From Caulobacteraceae bacterium (GTDB lineage Bacteria; Pseudomonadota; Alphaproteobacteria; Caulobacterales; Caulobacteraceae): 64,000 nt of DNA. Below, piece by piece: positions 18,070 through 25,947 of this stretch. How positions within the stretch are numbered: position 1 is the stretch's first letter; each line of letters begins with the position of its first letter. Below the pieces are notes generated by a model that searched no databases, had not been told where the DNA came from, and worked only from the letters and a program-made list of their open reading frames with translations. Position numbers and translations under genes: made by a program. The stretch covers positions 24,022 to 88,021 of the forward strand of contig JAUJMO010000005.1 in the NCBI GenBank assembly GCA_030446805.1, in the 5' to 3' direction.

Positions 18070-18779
18070 CGCCCGTGCGCCAGGCCGCCACCGGGTTGTT
18101 GTTGGCCGTCGCGCTGCTGGCCGTTTGGACGGGTCTGCACGCCTATGGCGTGTTCTTCTGGCGGCCCACGCGGGCGGGCATGCTCGCGGCGCCGCTGATC
18201 GTGCTGGCCCTGACCTGGCTCAGCGTGGGGCTGTTCATCACCGCTCACGACGCCATGCACGGCGCGCTGGCGCCAGGGCGGCCGCAGCTGAACCGGGCGA
18301 TCGGCACGGCCTGCCTCTTGATCTACGCCGGCTTTTGGTTCGACGCGCTCCTGCCCAAGCACCACGCCCACCACCGCAATCCGGGCACGGCCGACGACCC
18401 TGACTTCCACCCGGACAAGCCCGGAGCTTTCTGGCCCTGGTACCTCCGCTTCTTCCGCGAGTATTTCGGCTGGCGCGAACTGGCCTGGGTGGCGGGGGTC
18501 TCCGCGCTCTACATCCTGCTGCTCCGGGCGCCGCTGGTGAACGTCTGGCTGTTCTGGGCGGGGCCGGCGCTGCTGTCTTCGCTGCAACTGTTCACCTTCG
18601 GCACCTGGCTGCCGCACCGGCACGGGGACGACCTGCTCGACCACCACCGAGCCCGCTCCAATGACCTGCCGAAGTGGCTGTCGCTGCTGACCTGCTTCCA
18701 TTTCGGCGGGTATCACCACGAGCACCACACTCACCCGCACCTGCCCTGGTGGCGGCTGCCCGAAGCGCGGCGGGGCTAG
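18066..18779 (+). CDS. crtW: Beta-carotene 4-ketolase CrtW
   Basis: A 237-residue integral membrane ketolase that introduces 4-keto groups into beta-ionone rings. It has the CrtW histidine boxes HDAMH, HHAHH and HHEHH plus FTFGTWLPHR, and about four hydrophobic segments; the length is normal for the family. The GTG start at 18066 overlaps the crtZ stop. Its TAG stop shares the four bases CTAG with the stop of the convergent crtB, so the two operons overlap tail-to-tail. Confidence 0.94.
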   Translation: MTPVRQAATGLLLAVALLAVWTGLHAYGVFFWRPTRAGMLAAPLIVLALTWLSVGLFITAHDAMHGALAPGRPQLNRAIGTACLLIYAGFWFDALLPKHHAHHRNPGTADDPDFHPDKPGAFWPWYLRFFREYFGWRELAWVAGVSALYILLLRAPLVNVWLFWAGPALLSSLQLFTFGTWLPHRHGDDLLDHHRARSNDLPKWLSLLTCFHFGGYHHEHHTHPHLPWWRLPEARRG

Positions 18780-19735
18780 ACCGGCGGATCCCAAAGCCCG
18801 TGACGGTCGGGCTCAGGCCGGTTCGCCTCGAGGCCCCGCGCCTTGGCGGCGACGAAGGCGGCCTCGGCCACGCGAGCGAGCTTGGCGGGCTTGGACACGA
18901 CCACCCGCCGATCCCAGGCTTGCGGCCCGCCGGCGATCAGGGTGCGCCCGATCTGGCGGTACACGCCCCGCGCCGAGGCGATCGCCCAGGCCGAGCGGAA
19001 CGGCAGCCGCGATACTCCGATCCGGGCGGAAGCGTAATAGGGCTCCGCCGCCTCCAGCTGCCGGCGCGCCACGTCGAACACCGCAGTGCGAAGCGCCGGA
19101 TCGTCCACCCGGTCCTCGGGCACGCCAGCCTCGGCCAGCCAGTCGAGCGGGAGGTAGACGCGCCCGCCCGCCGCGTCATCCACCACGTCGCGGGCGATAT
19201 TGGTCAGCTGGAACGCCAATCCCAGGTCGCCCGCGCGCTTCAGGGTCGCAGCATCGGTCACGCCCATGACCCGGGCCATCATCACGCCGACCACTCCCGC
19301 CACGCGCCAGCAGTAGAGCAGCAGCTCATCCAGCGTGCGGTATCGCCGCCCCTCCACGTCCATGGCGAAACCGTCGATCAGGGCCAGCGCCGGCTCCGGC
19401 GGAAAGCGGTAACGCTGCGCCACGGCCTGAAAGGCGGCGAACACGGGATCGGCTTGCGGCTCGCCCGCGAGCGCCGAACGCGTGCGGGCGTAGAGGCGCT
19501 CCAGCCGCTGCTTCCGCTCCTCGGGCGTGAGCGTCTCGCGCCCGTGGCCGAGCTCCTGCCCATCAATGACGTCGTCGCAGTGCCGGCACCAGGCGTAGAG
19601 CAGATAGGCCCCCGCGCGCGTGTCGCGGCTGAACAGAGCGGCGGCTTGGGTGAAGGACTTGGACCCTTCCCCCATCATGGCCCGGCTCATGTCGACGAGG
19701 TCGCCCGCGGGCGCGCCCCGCTCCGTCGCTGTCAT
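18776..19735 (-). CDS. crtB: Phytoene synthase CrtB
   Basis: A 319-residue enzyme that condenses two GGPP to 15-cis-phytoene. The squalene/phytoene synthase aspartate motifs are visible as DDVID and in QLTNIARDVVDD, with GRVYLP after the second. I chose the ATG at 19735, which overlaps the crtI stop (ATGA). It is the last gene of the minus-strand crtY-crtI-crtB group. The MSRAMMGEGSKSF N-terminal region is typical of bacterial CrtB. Confidence 0.95.
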   Translation of the reverse strand: MTATERGAPAGDLVDMSRAMMGEGSKSFTQAAALFSRDTRAGAYLLYAWCRHCDDVIDGQELGHGRETLTPEERKQRLERLYARTRSALAGEPQADPVFAAFQAVAQRYRFPPEPALALIDGFAMDVEGRRYRTLDELLLYCWRVAGVVGVMMARVMGVTDAATLKRAGDLGLAFQLTNIARDVVDDAAGGRVYLPLDWLAEAGVPEDRVDDPALRTAVFDVARRQLEAAEPYYASARIGVSRLPFRSAWAIASARGVYRQIGRTLIAGGPQAWDRRVVVSKPAKLARVAEAAFVAAKARGLEANRPEPDRHGLWDPPV

Positions 19736-21234
19736 GCCGCCTGCAGGTCCTTGAGGATCAACTCCGCAGTGGCCTTGGCGCTGCCCACCACGCCCGGCAC
19801 TCCCGCCCCGGGGTGGGAGCCGGCTCCGACGAAGTAAAGGTTGCGCAGCACGTCGTCGCGGTTGTGGGTGCGGAACCAGGCGCTTTGGGTCAGGATCGGC
19901 TCCAGGCTGAAGGCGCTGCCAAGGTGGGCGCCCAGTTCGTCGCGGAAGTCGCAAGGGGTGAAGATCCGGCTGGTGACCAGGTCGGCCTTGAGACCCGGAA
20001 TGTAGCGTTCCTCCAGGTGGTCGAGGATGCGGTCGCGGTAGAGCGGCCCCTCCTGCGCCCAGTCGATGTCCGGGGCGGCGCCCAGGTGGGGCACGGGCGA
20101 CAGGACGTAAAAGGCCTCGCAGCCCTCGGGAGCCAGGGAGGGGTCGGTCCTGGTCGGCGCGTGCAGGTAGAGCGAGAAGTCCTGCGCCAGCTCCGGGCCT
20201 TTGAAGATCTCGCCGATCAGCTCCTTGTAGCGCGGGCCGAAGATGACCGTGTGGTGCTCCAGTTGCGGATGCTTCCGCTTCAGGCCGAAGTAGATGACGA
20301 ACAGCGACATGGAGAAGCGTTTACGCTTCACCGCCCTGGCCGCCGCCTGGCCGCGGCGGTCGGCGCGCAACAGCTTGTCATAGGTATGAACCACGTCGCC
20401 GTTGCTGGCCACCAGATCGAAAGGCAGCTCCGAGCCGTCGGGGAGCGCCACGCCGGTGATGCGGCCCGCCCCGGTGGTGATGCGGTCCACCGGCGTGTTC
20501 AGCCGCATCTCGCCGCCCAACTCCTCGAAGAGGCGCACCATGCCGCGCACCAGCGCGCCCGTCCCGCCGCGCGGAAACCACACGCCCCAGCGCCGCTCCA
20601 GCGCGTGGATCAGGGCGTAGATCGAGGATGTGGCGAACGGATTGCCGCCCACCAGGAGGGAGTGGAAGCTGAAGGCCTGCCGCAGGTGCGGCTCCTTGAT
20701 GAACTCCGCCACCTTGTCGTGGACGGAGCGCCAGGCCTGCAGCTTGGTCAGCTCGGGCGCGGCGCGGAGCATCTGGGAAAAGCTGAGAAAGGCGGTGGTT
20801 CCCAGCTTCTCATAGCCCTCATGGAGGAGCTCTTCGGAGTAGGCGAGGAAACGGCGGTAGCCGTCCACGTCGCGGGGCGAGACCGCGGCGATCTGGCGAT
20901 CCAGCTCGGCCTGATCGTTGACGTAATCGAAGCTGAACCCGTCGCTCCACTCCAGGCGGTAAAAGGGGCTCACGGGCAGGAGCTCGACATGGTCCGACAG
21001 CCTGCGGCCGGAGAGCGCCCAGAGCTCCTCCAGAGCCGAAGGATCGGTGATCACCGTGGGGCCGGCGTCGAAGGTGAAACCTTCGTCCTGGTAGACATAG
21101 GCTCGCCCGCCCGGCTTGTCCCGGGCCTCGAACACGGTGGTGCGCACGCCCGCCGATTGCAGCCGGATCGCCAGCGCCAGCCCGCCGAAGCCTGCGCCGA
21201 TCACCGCCGCCGTCTTGGCGCTCACCTCCACCAT
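19732..21234 (-). CDS. crtI: Phytoene desaturase CrtI
   Basis: A 500-residue FAD-dependent desaturase that converts phytoene to lycopene. The N-terminal dinucleotide motif VIGAGFGGLALAIRLQ, then FEARDKPGGRAYVY, and the C-terminal VGAGSHPGAGVPGVVGSAK are diagnostic of CrtI. The ATG at 21234 overlaps the crtY stop (TGATG), so the 10-residue extension in the longer frame is disregarded. The coupled order crtY-crtI-crtB is the standard proteobacterial one. Confidence 0.95.
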   Translation of the reverse strand: MVEVSAKTAAVIGAGFGGLALAIRLQSAGVRTTVFEARDKPGGRAYVYQDEGFTFDAGPTVITDPSALEELWALSGRRLSDHVELLPVSPFYRLEWSDGFSFDYVNDQAELDRQIAAVSPRDVDGYRRFLAYSEELLHEGYEKLGTTAFLSFSQMLRAAPELTKLQAWRSVHDKVAEFIKEPHLRQAFSFHSLLVGGNPFATSSIYALIHALERRWGVWFPRGGTGALVRGMVRLFEELGGEMRLNTPVDRITTGAGRITGVALPDGSELPFDLVASNGDVVHTYDKLLRADRRGQAAARAVKRKRFSMSLFVIYFGLKRKHPQLEHHTVIFGPRYKELIGEIFKGPELAQDFSLYLHAPTRTDPSLAPEGCEAFYVLSPVPHLGAAPDIDWAQEGPLYRDRILDHLEERYIPGLKADLVTSRIFTPCDFRDELGAHLGSAFSLEPILTQSAWFRTHNRDDVLRNLYFVGAGSHPGAGVPGVVGSAKATAELILKDLQAA

Positions 21235-22388
21235 CACCCGTCCGCCTTCACCGATCCCTCCCACAGATAGGCGAGCGCGCGGCGAACGGGCACGGGCGGC
21301 TTGCCGACCAGGATGCGCGCGGCGTCGCGGGCGGTAGTGCGCCCGGCGTAAAAGCGCTCCACCAAAGGCTGCGGCAGGCGATAGAACCGCTCCAGCACCC
21401 GCCAGCGGAGCTGCGGATCGGCCGCTCGGAACAGCAGCCGATTGAGCAGCCGGTAGAAACTCCGCGCTCGCCAGGCCTCCAGCGCGTGCTCGCGCGTGAG
21501 CGCCAGCAAGGCGTCAGCGGACAAGTCGGAGGCGGCCGCGATGCGTTCGGCCATGGCGGCCGCGTCGGGCAGGCTGTAGCCGGTGGTGGGGTGGAACAGG
21601 CCGGCCCGCAGGCCCGACCGGGCGGTGGTCGCGCCCGCCCAGAAGCGCGCCATGTCCCCGCCCAGCGCAATGGGCAGCACGCCCTCCTCCTCCTCTTCGA
21701 CCGCCTCCACCCGCCAGCCGCGGGACAGGGCGTAGGCGTCGATCCGGGCGCGCAGGACGGCGGCGTCCAGAGCAGGGGCGTCGGCGTAGTAGGTGTCCTC
21801 GACCAGGACCCGTCGCTCGTCCAGGGGCAGCAGGTATACGAAGCGGTAGCCGTCGATCTGGGGCACGGTGGCGTCCATGATCACCGGCTCGCTGAGGCCG
21901 TGAGGCTGGGCCAGCCGGAGCCTTCGGCCGACGAACTTCTGCCAGGCCAGGACCAGCGCGGGTGAGGGTCCGGGGCCTCGGCCGTCGATCACGGCGCGCG
22001 CCGGCAAGGTCTCCCCCGAGCGCAGCACCACGCGGTCCGGAGCGCTGCGCACCGCCTCCCCGTTCAACCGGACGGCGTCGGGCGGCAAGGCGGCCGTGAC
22101 GACCTGGTGCAGGCGCTCGGAGGTGACCGACTGGTAGGGGGTGCCGAGCCGGCGCTCCTTGCCCGGGAAGCGGACGCTGTAGCCGGGCCAACGGTGCACG
22201 ATCAGCGGTTGGAGCCACCCCCGCTGCTCGGGCGAGACGTCCGTGTCGAAGAAGGACCAGGTGTGCCGGGCCCCCAAGACCGGGCCCCCTTCCACGAGCA
22301 GCAGGCGCAGCTCCGGCCGGAGCGCTCGCAGGCGCAGGGCGATCAGGCTGTTGGCCAGCCCGCCGCCAAGCAGGATGAGGTCGTGCAC
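21234..22388 (-). CDS. crtY: Lycopene beta-cyclase CrtY
   Basis: A 384-residue flavoprotein cyclase converting lycopene to beta-carotene. It opens with LILLGGGLANSLIALRL, the family's nucleotide-binding motif, and includes DGRGP and the FRAADPQLRWRVLERFYRL region typical of CrtY. The start is GTG at 22388. It is the first gene of the crtYIB operon, nine bases after a same-strand symporter gene, so crt expression on this strand may begin upstream of the symporter. Confidence 0.94.
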   Translation of the reverse strand: MHDLILLGGGLANSLIALRLRALRPELRLLLVEGGPVLGARHTWSFFDTDVSPEQRGWLQPLIVHRWPGYSVRFPGKERRLGTPYQSVTSERLHQVVTAALPPDAVRLNGEAVRSAPDRVVLRSGETLPARAVIDGRGPGPSPALVLAWQKFVGRRLRLAQPHGLSEPVIMDATVPQIDGYRFVYLLPLDERRVLVEDTYYADAPALDAAVLRARIDAYALSRGWRVEAVEEEEEGVLPIALGGDMARFWAGATTARSGLRAGLFHPTTGYSLPDAAAMAERIAAASDLSADALLALTREHALEAWRARSFYRLLNRLLFRAADPQLRWRVLERFYRLPQPLVERFYAGRTTARDAARILVGKPPVPVRRALAYLWEGSVKADG

Positions 22389-22397
22389 CCGCGCCTG

Positions 22398-23699
22398 TTA
22401 AACGGTTCCCGAGCCCGGCGGGAGGGGCCCCGTGACCGCCGGGGCGGCCTCCAGCCCGGCTTCGGGCGCGGGCTCGAAGCGGGTGGAGGTCTGGGCCACC
22501 ACCAGATCGGCTGTGACGTTGCCCACCGTGCGGAAGATGTCGGGCACGGTCTCCACCGCCAGCAGCAGCGGCAGCAGCTCCAATGGAACGCCCAGGGCCA
22601 GGCACACCGGCCCGATGATGGCGAAAAAGGAGACCTGGGCCGGCAGTCCCACGCCGGCCAGATTGGCCACCGCCGCGACCGCCGCCCCGACCAGCAGCTC
22701 CACCGGCCCGAGTTCGATCCCGTACAAGGCGGCCAGGTAGATAACCACTGCGAGATTGGCGGGCACGCTCGCATACCGGAACACCGAAACGGCCAGGGGC
22801 AGCACCAGATCGCGCACCCGTTCCGACACCCCCGACCGCTCGGCGGCGGTCAGCATGGCGGGCAGGGTCGCCAGAGAGGACTGGGTGCTGAGGGCGACGG
22901 CCTGGGCCGGCGCCCCGGCGCGCAGAAACCTGAGCAGCCCCACGCGGCCGAAGACCACGGCCAAGGGGTAGAGGAGCAGGATGGCCGCGGTCATGACCGC
23001 CGAGACGACCACCACATACTGGACCAGCACGCCGGCCGCGCCGATGCCCACCCGCGCGCCCACGACCAGCGCCAGGGCGAACACCCCGAACGGCGCGAGC
23101 CACAGCACCCCGCCCACCAGCACCAGCATGGCCTGCCCGATGGCGCGAAAGGCGCCGGTGATCCGGTCGCGCAGGTCCGGCTCGATCCGGGTGGCGGCGA
23201 AGCCGAACAGCAGGCCGAAGACCACCAAGGGCGCCACAGCCGTCTCTGCGGCCGCCTGCACCGGATTGGCCGGGATGAAGGAGCGCAGAAACTGGCCGGC
23301 CGAGGCGATCTCCGGGGCGGCCGTTCCTGGCGCCAACCCGGCCCTGAGCGCCGCGCCCGCTTCCGCCGGCACGGGCCACAGTTGCAGCAACAAGGGCGTC
23401 AGACCTGCTGCGACCAACCCGCCGAAGAAGAGCAGAGCGGCGAATATCGCGATCACCCGCCCGGTGAACCGTCCCGCGCGGGCCGCGTCCGCCGCCGAGG
23501 CCACCCCCGTGACGATCAAGGAGAAGACCAGCGGGATCACCGTCATTCGCAACGCGTCCAGCCACACCCCGCCGATCGGCTCGGCGACGGCCACCGCGCC
23601 GTCGCGCAGCGTGGCGTCCGCGCCCCGCAGCGCCGTCCCGACCAGAAGCCCGGCGATCAGGCCCAGCAGGATGCGCGCAGCGAGTGGAAAGCGTCTCAT
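22398..23699 (-). CDS. Dicarboxylate/amino acid:cation symporter (DAACS family)
   Basis: A 433-residue secondary transporter of the DctA/GltP family with about eight to ten hydrophobic segments. The serine-rich hairpin reads LSTQSSLATLPAML and the NMDG-equivalent region is YASVPANLAVVIYLAALYG, with divergence from the canonical NMDGT, so the substrate is uncertain. I chose the ATG at 23699 at the beginning of the first helix. It ends nine bases before crtY, so they may share a transcript; a functional link to carotenoids is not evident. Confidence 0.85.
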   Translation of the reverse strand: MRRFPLAARILLGLIAGLLVGTALRGADATLRDGAVAVAEPIGGVWLDALRMTVIPLVFSLIVTGVASAADAARAGRFTGRVIAIFAALLFFGGLVAAGLTPLLLQLWPVPAEAGAALRAGLAPGTAAPEIASAGQFLRSFIPANPVQAAAETAVAPLVVFGLLFGFAATRIEPDLRDRITGAFRAIGQAMLVLVGGVLWLAPFGVFALALVVGARVGIGAAGVLVQYVVVVSAVMTAAILLLYPLAVVFGRVGLLRFLRAGAPAQAVALSTQSSLATLPAMLTAAERSGVSERVRDLVLPLAVSVFRYASVPANLAVVIYLAALYGIELGPVELLVGAAVAAVANLAGVGLPAQVSFFAIIGPVCLALGVPLELLPLLLAVETVPDIFRTVGNVTADLVVAQTSTRFEPAPEAGLEAAPAVTGPLPPGSGTV

Positions 23700-23823
23700 T
23701 TCATCCACAAGCCGGACTTTGCTGCGCCGCACAAGGGGGGCCGCTCCAAGCCCGCTGCGCGGTAATCCTCCTCGGGTTACAAGCCCGCGCTAGAGGGACG
23801 GCCTTCCCGAGAGCTTTTCAGCC

Positions 23824-24372
23824 ATGATGACCGCCGCCGATTTCGACCTGCCCGTGCTGGAGCTCGCGCCGCTCCTGATCGGCGCCACCCTCCTGGTCGA
23901 AGAGGTGGGCGGCGTGATCGTTGAGACGGAAGCCTATCACCATGAAGACCCGGCCTCGCACAGCCGCTCAGGGCCCACGGTCCGCAACGCCTCCATGTTC
24001 GCCGGGCCCGGCGTGGCCTACGTGTATCGCTCCTACGGCATTCACTGGTGCCTCAACCTTGTGGGGCCGCGGGGCACGGGCGTGCTGATCCGCGCACTGC
24101 GGCCGACGGCCGGCTTGGACCAGATGATCCAGCGCCGTGGCTTAGCCGACCCCCGGCGGCTCTGCTCCGGTCCGGGCCGCGTCGGCCAGGCGCTTGGGAT
24201 CACCCGCAGCCACGACGGACTGTCCCTCGACCGGCGGCCTTTCAAGGTGGACGCGCCCGCGACGCCGCCGGAGGTCGTCGCGGGACCGCGAGTCGGCATC
24301 AGCAAGGCCGTGGATCAGCCCTGGCGTTTCGGCCTGAAGGGCTCGCCGTTCCTCAGCAAGCCCTTCCGCTGA
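23824..24372 (+). CDS. DNA-3-methyladenine glycosylase (AAG/MPG family)
   Basis: A 182-residue base-excision repair enzyme related to human AAG. Diagnostic stretches are VETEAYHHEDPASHS (with the catalytic glutamate), VAYVYRSYGIHWCLN and the GPGRVGQALGI loop. The length is normal for bacterial members. Two adjacent ATGs (23824, 23827) are possible starts. It stands alone, convergent with gcrA, with only seven bases between stops. Confidence 0.9.
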   Translation: MMTAADFDLPVLELAPLLIGATLLVEEVGGVIVETEAYHHEDPASHSRSGPTVRNASMFAGPGVAYVYRSYGIHWCLNLVGPRGTGVLIRALRPTAGLDQMIQRRGLADPRRLCSGPGRVGQALGITRSHDGLSLDRRPFKVDAPATPPEVVAGPRVGISKAVDQPWRFGLKGSPFLSKPFR

Positions 24373-24379
24373 AGCCGGG

Positions 24380-24886
24380 TCAGATATAGCGCCGGAGACT
24401 GCGCGCGAGCTCGCTGGGGCTCGACTTCTTCTTGGATTGCGGCGGCTGGTAGGCCACCCGGCTGTGCTCGGAGCAGTAGGTGCCCTCGGTGCCGCGACCG
24501 CAAAAGGTGAAGCCGTCGCTGGACGGATCGCCGATCGGCCATTTGCACATGTGGGCCGAAAGCGTGAGCACGGTCGCCGTGCCGGGCGCCTCCGTCACAT
24601 AAACCCGGACAGGCTCCGAGCGCGGAGCGGCGCCGGCCCCGGCGCCCTGGCCGGCTTCGCTGCGGCGGGGTGCGGAAACAGTAGCCGGACGCGCCGGACG
24701 CGGCGTGCGCAAAGTCGCCCGGGCCGGCTGAGACGGTGCAGCGCGACCGGACAAGCCCAGGCGGTGGACCTTGCCGATCACGGCGTTGCGCGTGACGCCG
24801 CCCAGCTGCTTGGCGATCTGACTGGCGGACAGGCCGTCCAGCCACAGTTTCTTCAGAACTTCGACGCGATCATCCGTCCAGCTCAT
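24380..24886 (-). CDS. gcrA: Cell-cycle transcription regulator GcrA
   Basis: A 168-residue GcrA homologue. Residues 1-45 (SWTDDRVEVLKKLWLDG, ASQIAKQLG, TRNAVIGKVHRLGL) form the DNA-binding domain known to recognise GANTC-methylated promoters; the C-terminal part has CKWPIGDP, FCGR and YCSEHSRVAY, the cysteine/histidine region that contacts sigma-70. An Ala/Pro/Arg-rich linker separates them. I chose the ATG at 24886 directly before SWTDDR. The upstream region carries candidate CtrA, DnaA and CcrM sites, matching the known cell-cycle wiring. Confidence 0.95.
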   Translation of the reverse strand: MSWTDDRVEVLKKLWLDGLSASQIAKQLGGVTRNAVIGKVHRLGLSGRAAPSQPARATLRTPRPARPATVSAPRRSEAGQGAGAGAAPRSEPVRVYVTEAPGTATVLTLSAHMCKWPIGDPSSDGFTFCGRGTEGTYCSEHSRVAYQPPQSKKKSSPSELARSLRRYI

Positions 24887-24927
24887 TGGCGCATCTCCCG
24901 CCGACGAGACGTCGGCGACTATATCTG

Positions 24928-25018
24928 GATTCGGAAGCGGCTGGATCGCCGCGCCCAACACCAGATACAGTAAACAAACGGTTAACGGGCACAATACGTA
25001 GGGCTAGGTCTGTCCACA
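24928..25018 (-). promoter_or_regulatory. gcrA upstream region with GANTC, CtrA-like and DnaA-like sites
   Basis: Three elements lie upstream of gcrA: GATTC (24928-24932), a CcrM methylation motif 42 bases from the start; TAAA-N7-TTAAC (24971-24986), one base from the CtrA box; and CTGTCCACA (25010-25018), two bases from the DnaA box TTATCCACA. In Caulobacter, gcrA is activated by DnaA and repressed by CtrA, which fits. Function here is inferred. Confidence 0.45.
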
Positions 25019-25098
25019 GAAACTAGATGTGGCGCCGAGTGTTTCCTGTGGGAGAACCAGCTCGCTACCGGGTTGCACCGCAGTCGGACCCGGCGCAC

Positions 25099-25941
25099 AT
25101 GGCGCGGATGACCGCGTCCGACCTCGCCCCTCCCCCCCGCCGACCGCAGTCGCTGGAGCCGCGTCGGTACCGCGGCGTGAACTGGCTGGGATTGCGGACG
25201 CTCTACACCCGCGAGGTGCGCCGCTTCTGGAAGGTGGGCCTGCAGACGGTGGCCGCCCCGGTGGTCACCACCTTGCTTTACATGCTGATTTTCGTGGTCG
25301 CCATGCAGGGGGTCAGCCCGCCGGTGGGAACGGTGCCCTTTGCCGAGTTCGTGGCGCCGGGCCTGGTCATGATGGCCATACTGAACAACGCCTTCGCCAA
25401 CGCCTCGTCGTCTTTGATCCAAGCCAAGCTGATGGGCACCGCGCCCGACTTCCTGACCCCGCCCCTGTCCCCCGCCGAACAGGCCGCGGGCTTTTCCTTG
25501 GGCGCCGCCACCCGTGGTGTGGTGGTGGGCGCCGTGACCGCCCTGGTGGTCTTCCTGCTGGCGCGACGCGTGACCGTGGTCGAGCCCTGGGCCGTGCTCT
25601 ACTTCGGGATCACGGCCTCCTTCATGATGGGCTTCGCCGGCGTGATCGCGGGTCTCTGGTCGGAGAAGTTCGACCAGCTCTCAGCCGTGACCAACTTCGT
25701 CATCGTGCCCCTGACCTTTTTGTCCGGCACCTTCTACCTGATCGACCGCCTGCCCGAGCCTTTCGCCACCCTGAGCCGCTTCAACCCGTTCTTCTACCTG
25801 ATCGACGGCTTCCGTTACGGGTTCATCGGCCACGCCGACAGCAACCTGCGCATCGGCGTGACGCTCACGGCCGTGCTGACCGTGGCGCTGGGCGGGCTCT
25901 GCTGGATCCTGTTTCGGCGTGGCTACAAGCTGAAGAGCTGA
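25099..25941 (+). CDS. ABC-2 type transporter permease
   Basis: A 280-residue membrane protein of the ABC-2 (NodJ/YadH-like) export permease family, with about six hydrophobic segments, the FAEFVAPGLVMMAILNNAFANASSS-type central region and the C-terminal FLSGTFYLIDRLPEPF. No ATP-binding partner is adjacent, so the ATPase must be encoded elsewhere. ATGs at 25099 and 25108 are both possible starts; the open frame to 25027 covers regulatory-looking DNA and is unlikely to be translated. Substrate unknown. Confidence 0.82.
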   Translation: MARMTASDLAPPPRRPQSLEPRRYRGVNWLGLRTLYTREVRRFWKVGLQTVAAPVVTTLLYMLIFVVAMQGVSPPVGTVPFAEFVAPGLVMMAILNNAFANASSSLIQAKLMGTAPDFLTPPLSPAEQAAGFSLGAATRGVVVGAVTALVVFLLARRVTVVEPWAVLYFGITASFMMGFAGVIAGLWSEKFDQLSAVTNFVIVPLTFLSGTFYLIDRLPEPFATLSRFNPFFYLIDGFRYGFIGHADSNLRIGVTLTAVLTVALGGLCWILFRRGYKLKS

Positions 25942-25947
25942 CCTGCC

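Noticed and set aside
21514-23565. 683-codon minus-strand frame overlapping crtY and the symporter
   Set aside because: A frame-shifted shadow of two well-supported genes; composition is Arg/Gly/Ala-rich with no domain.
23700-23709. DnaA-like box TCATCCACA before the symporter gene
   Set aside because: A single one-mismatch box without other cell-cycle motifs and before a transporter gene; too weak to call.
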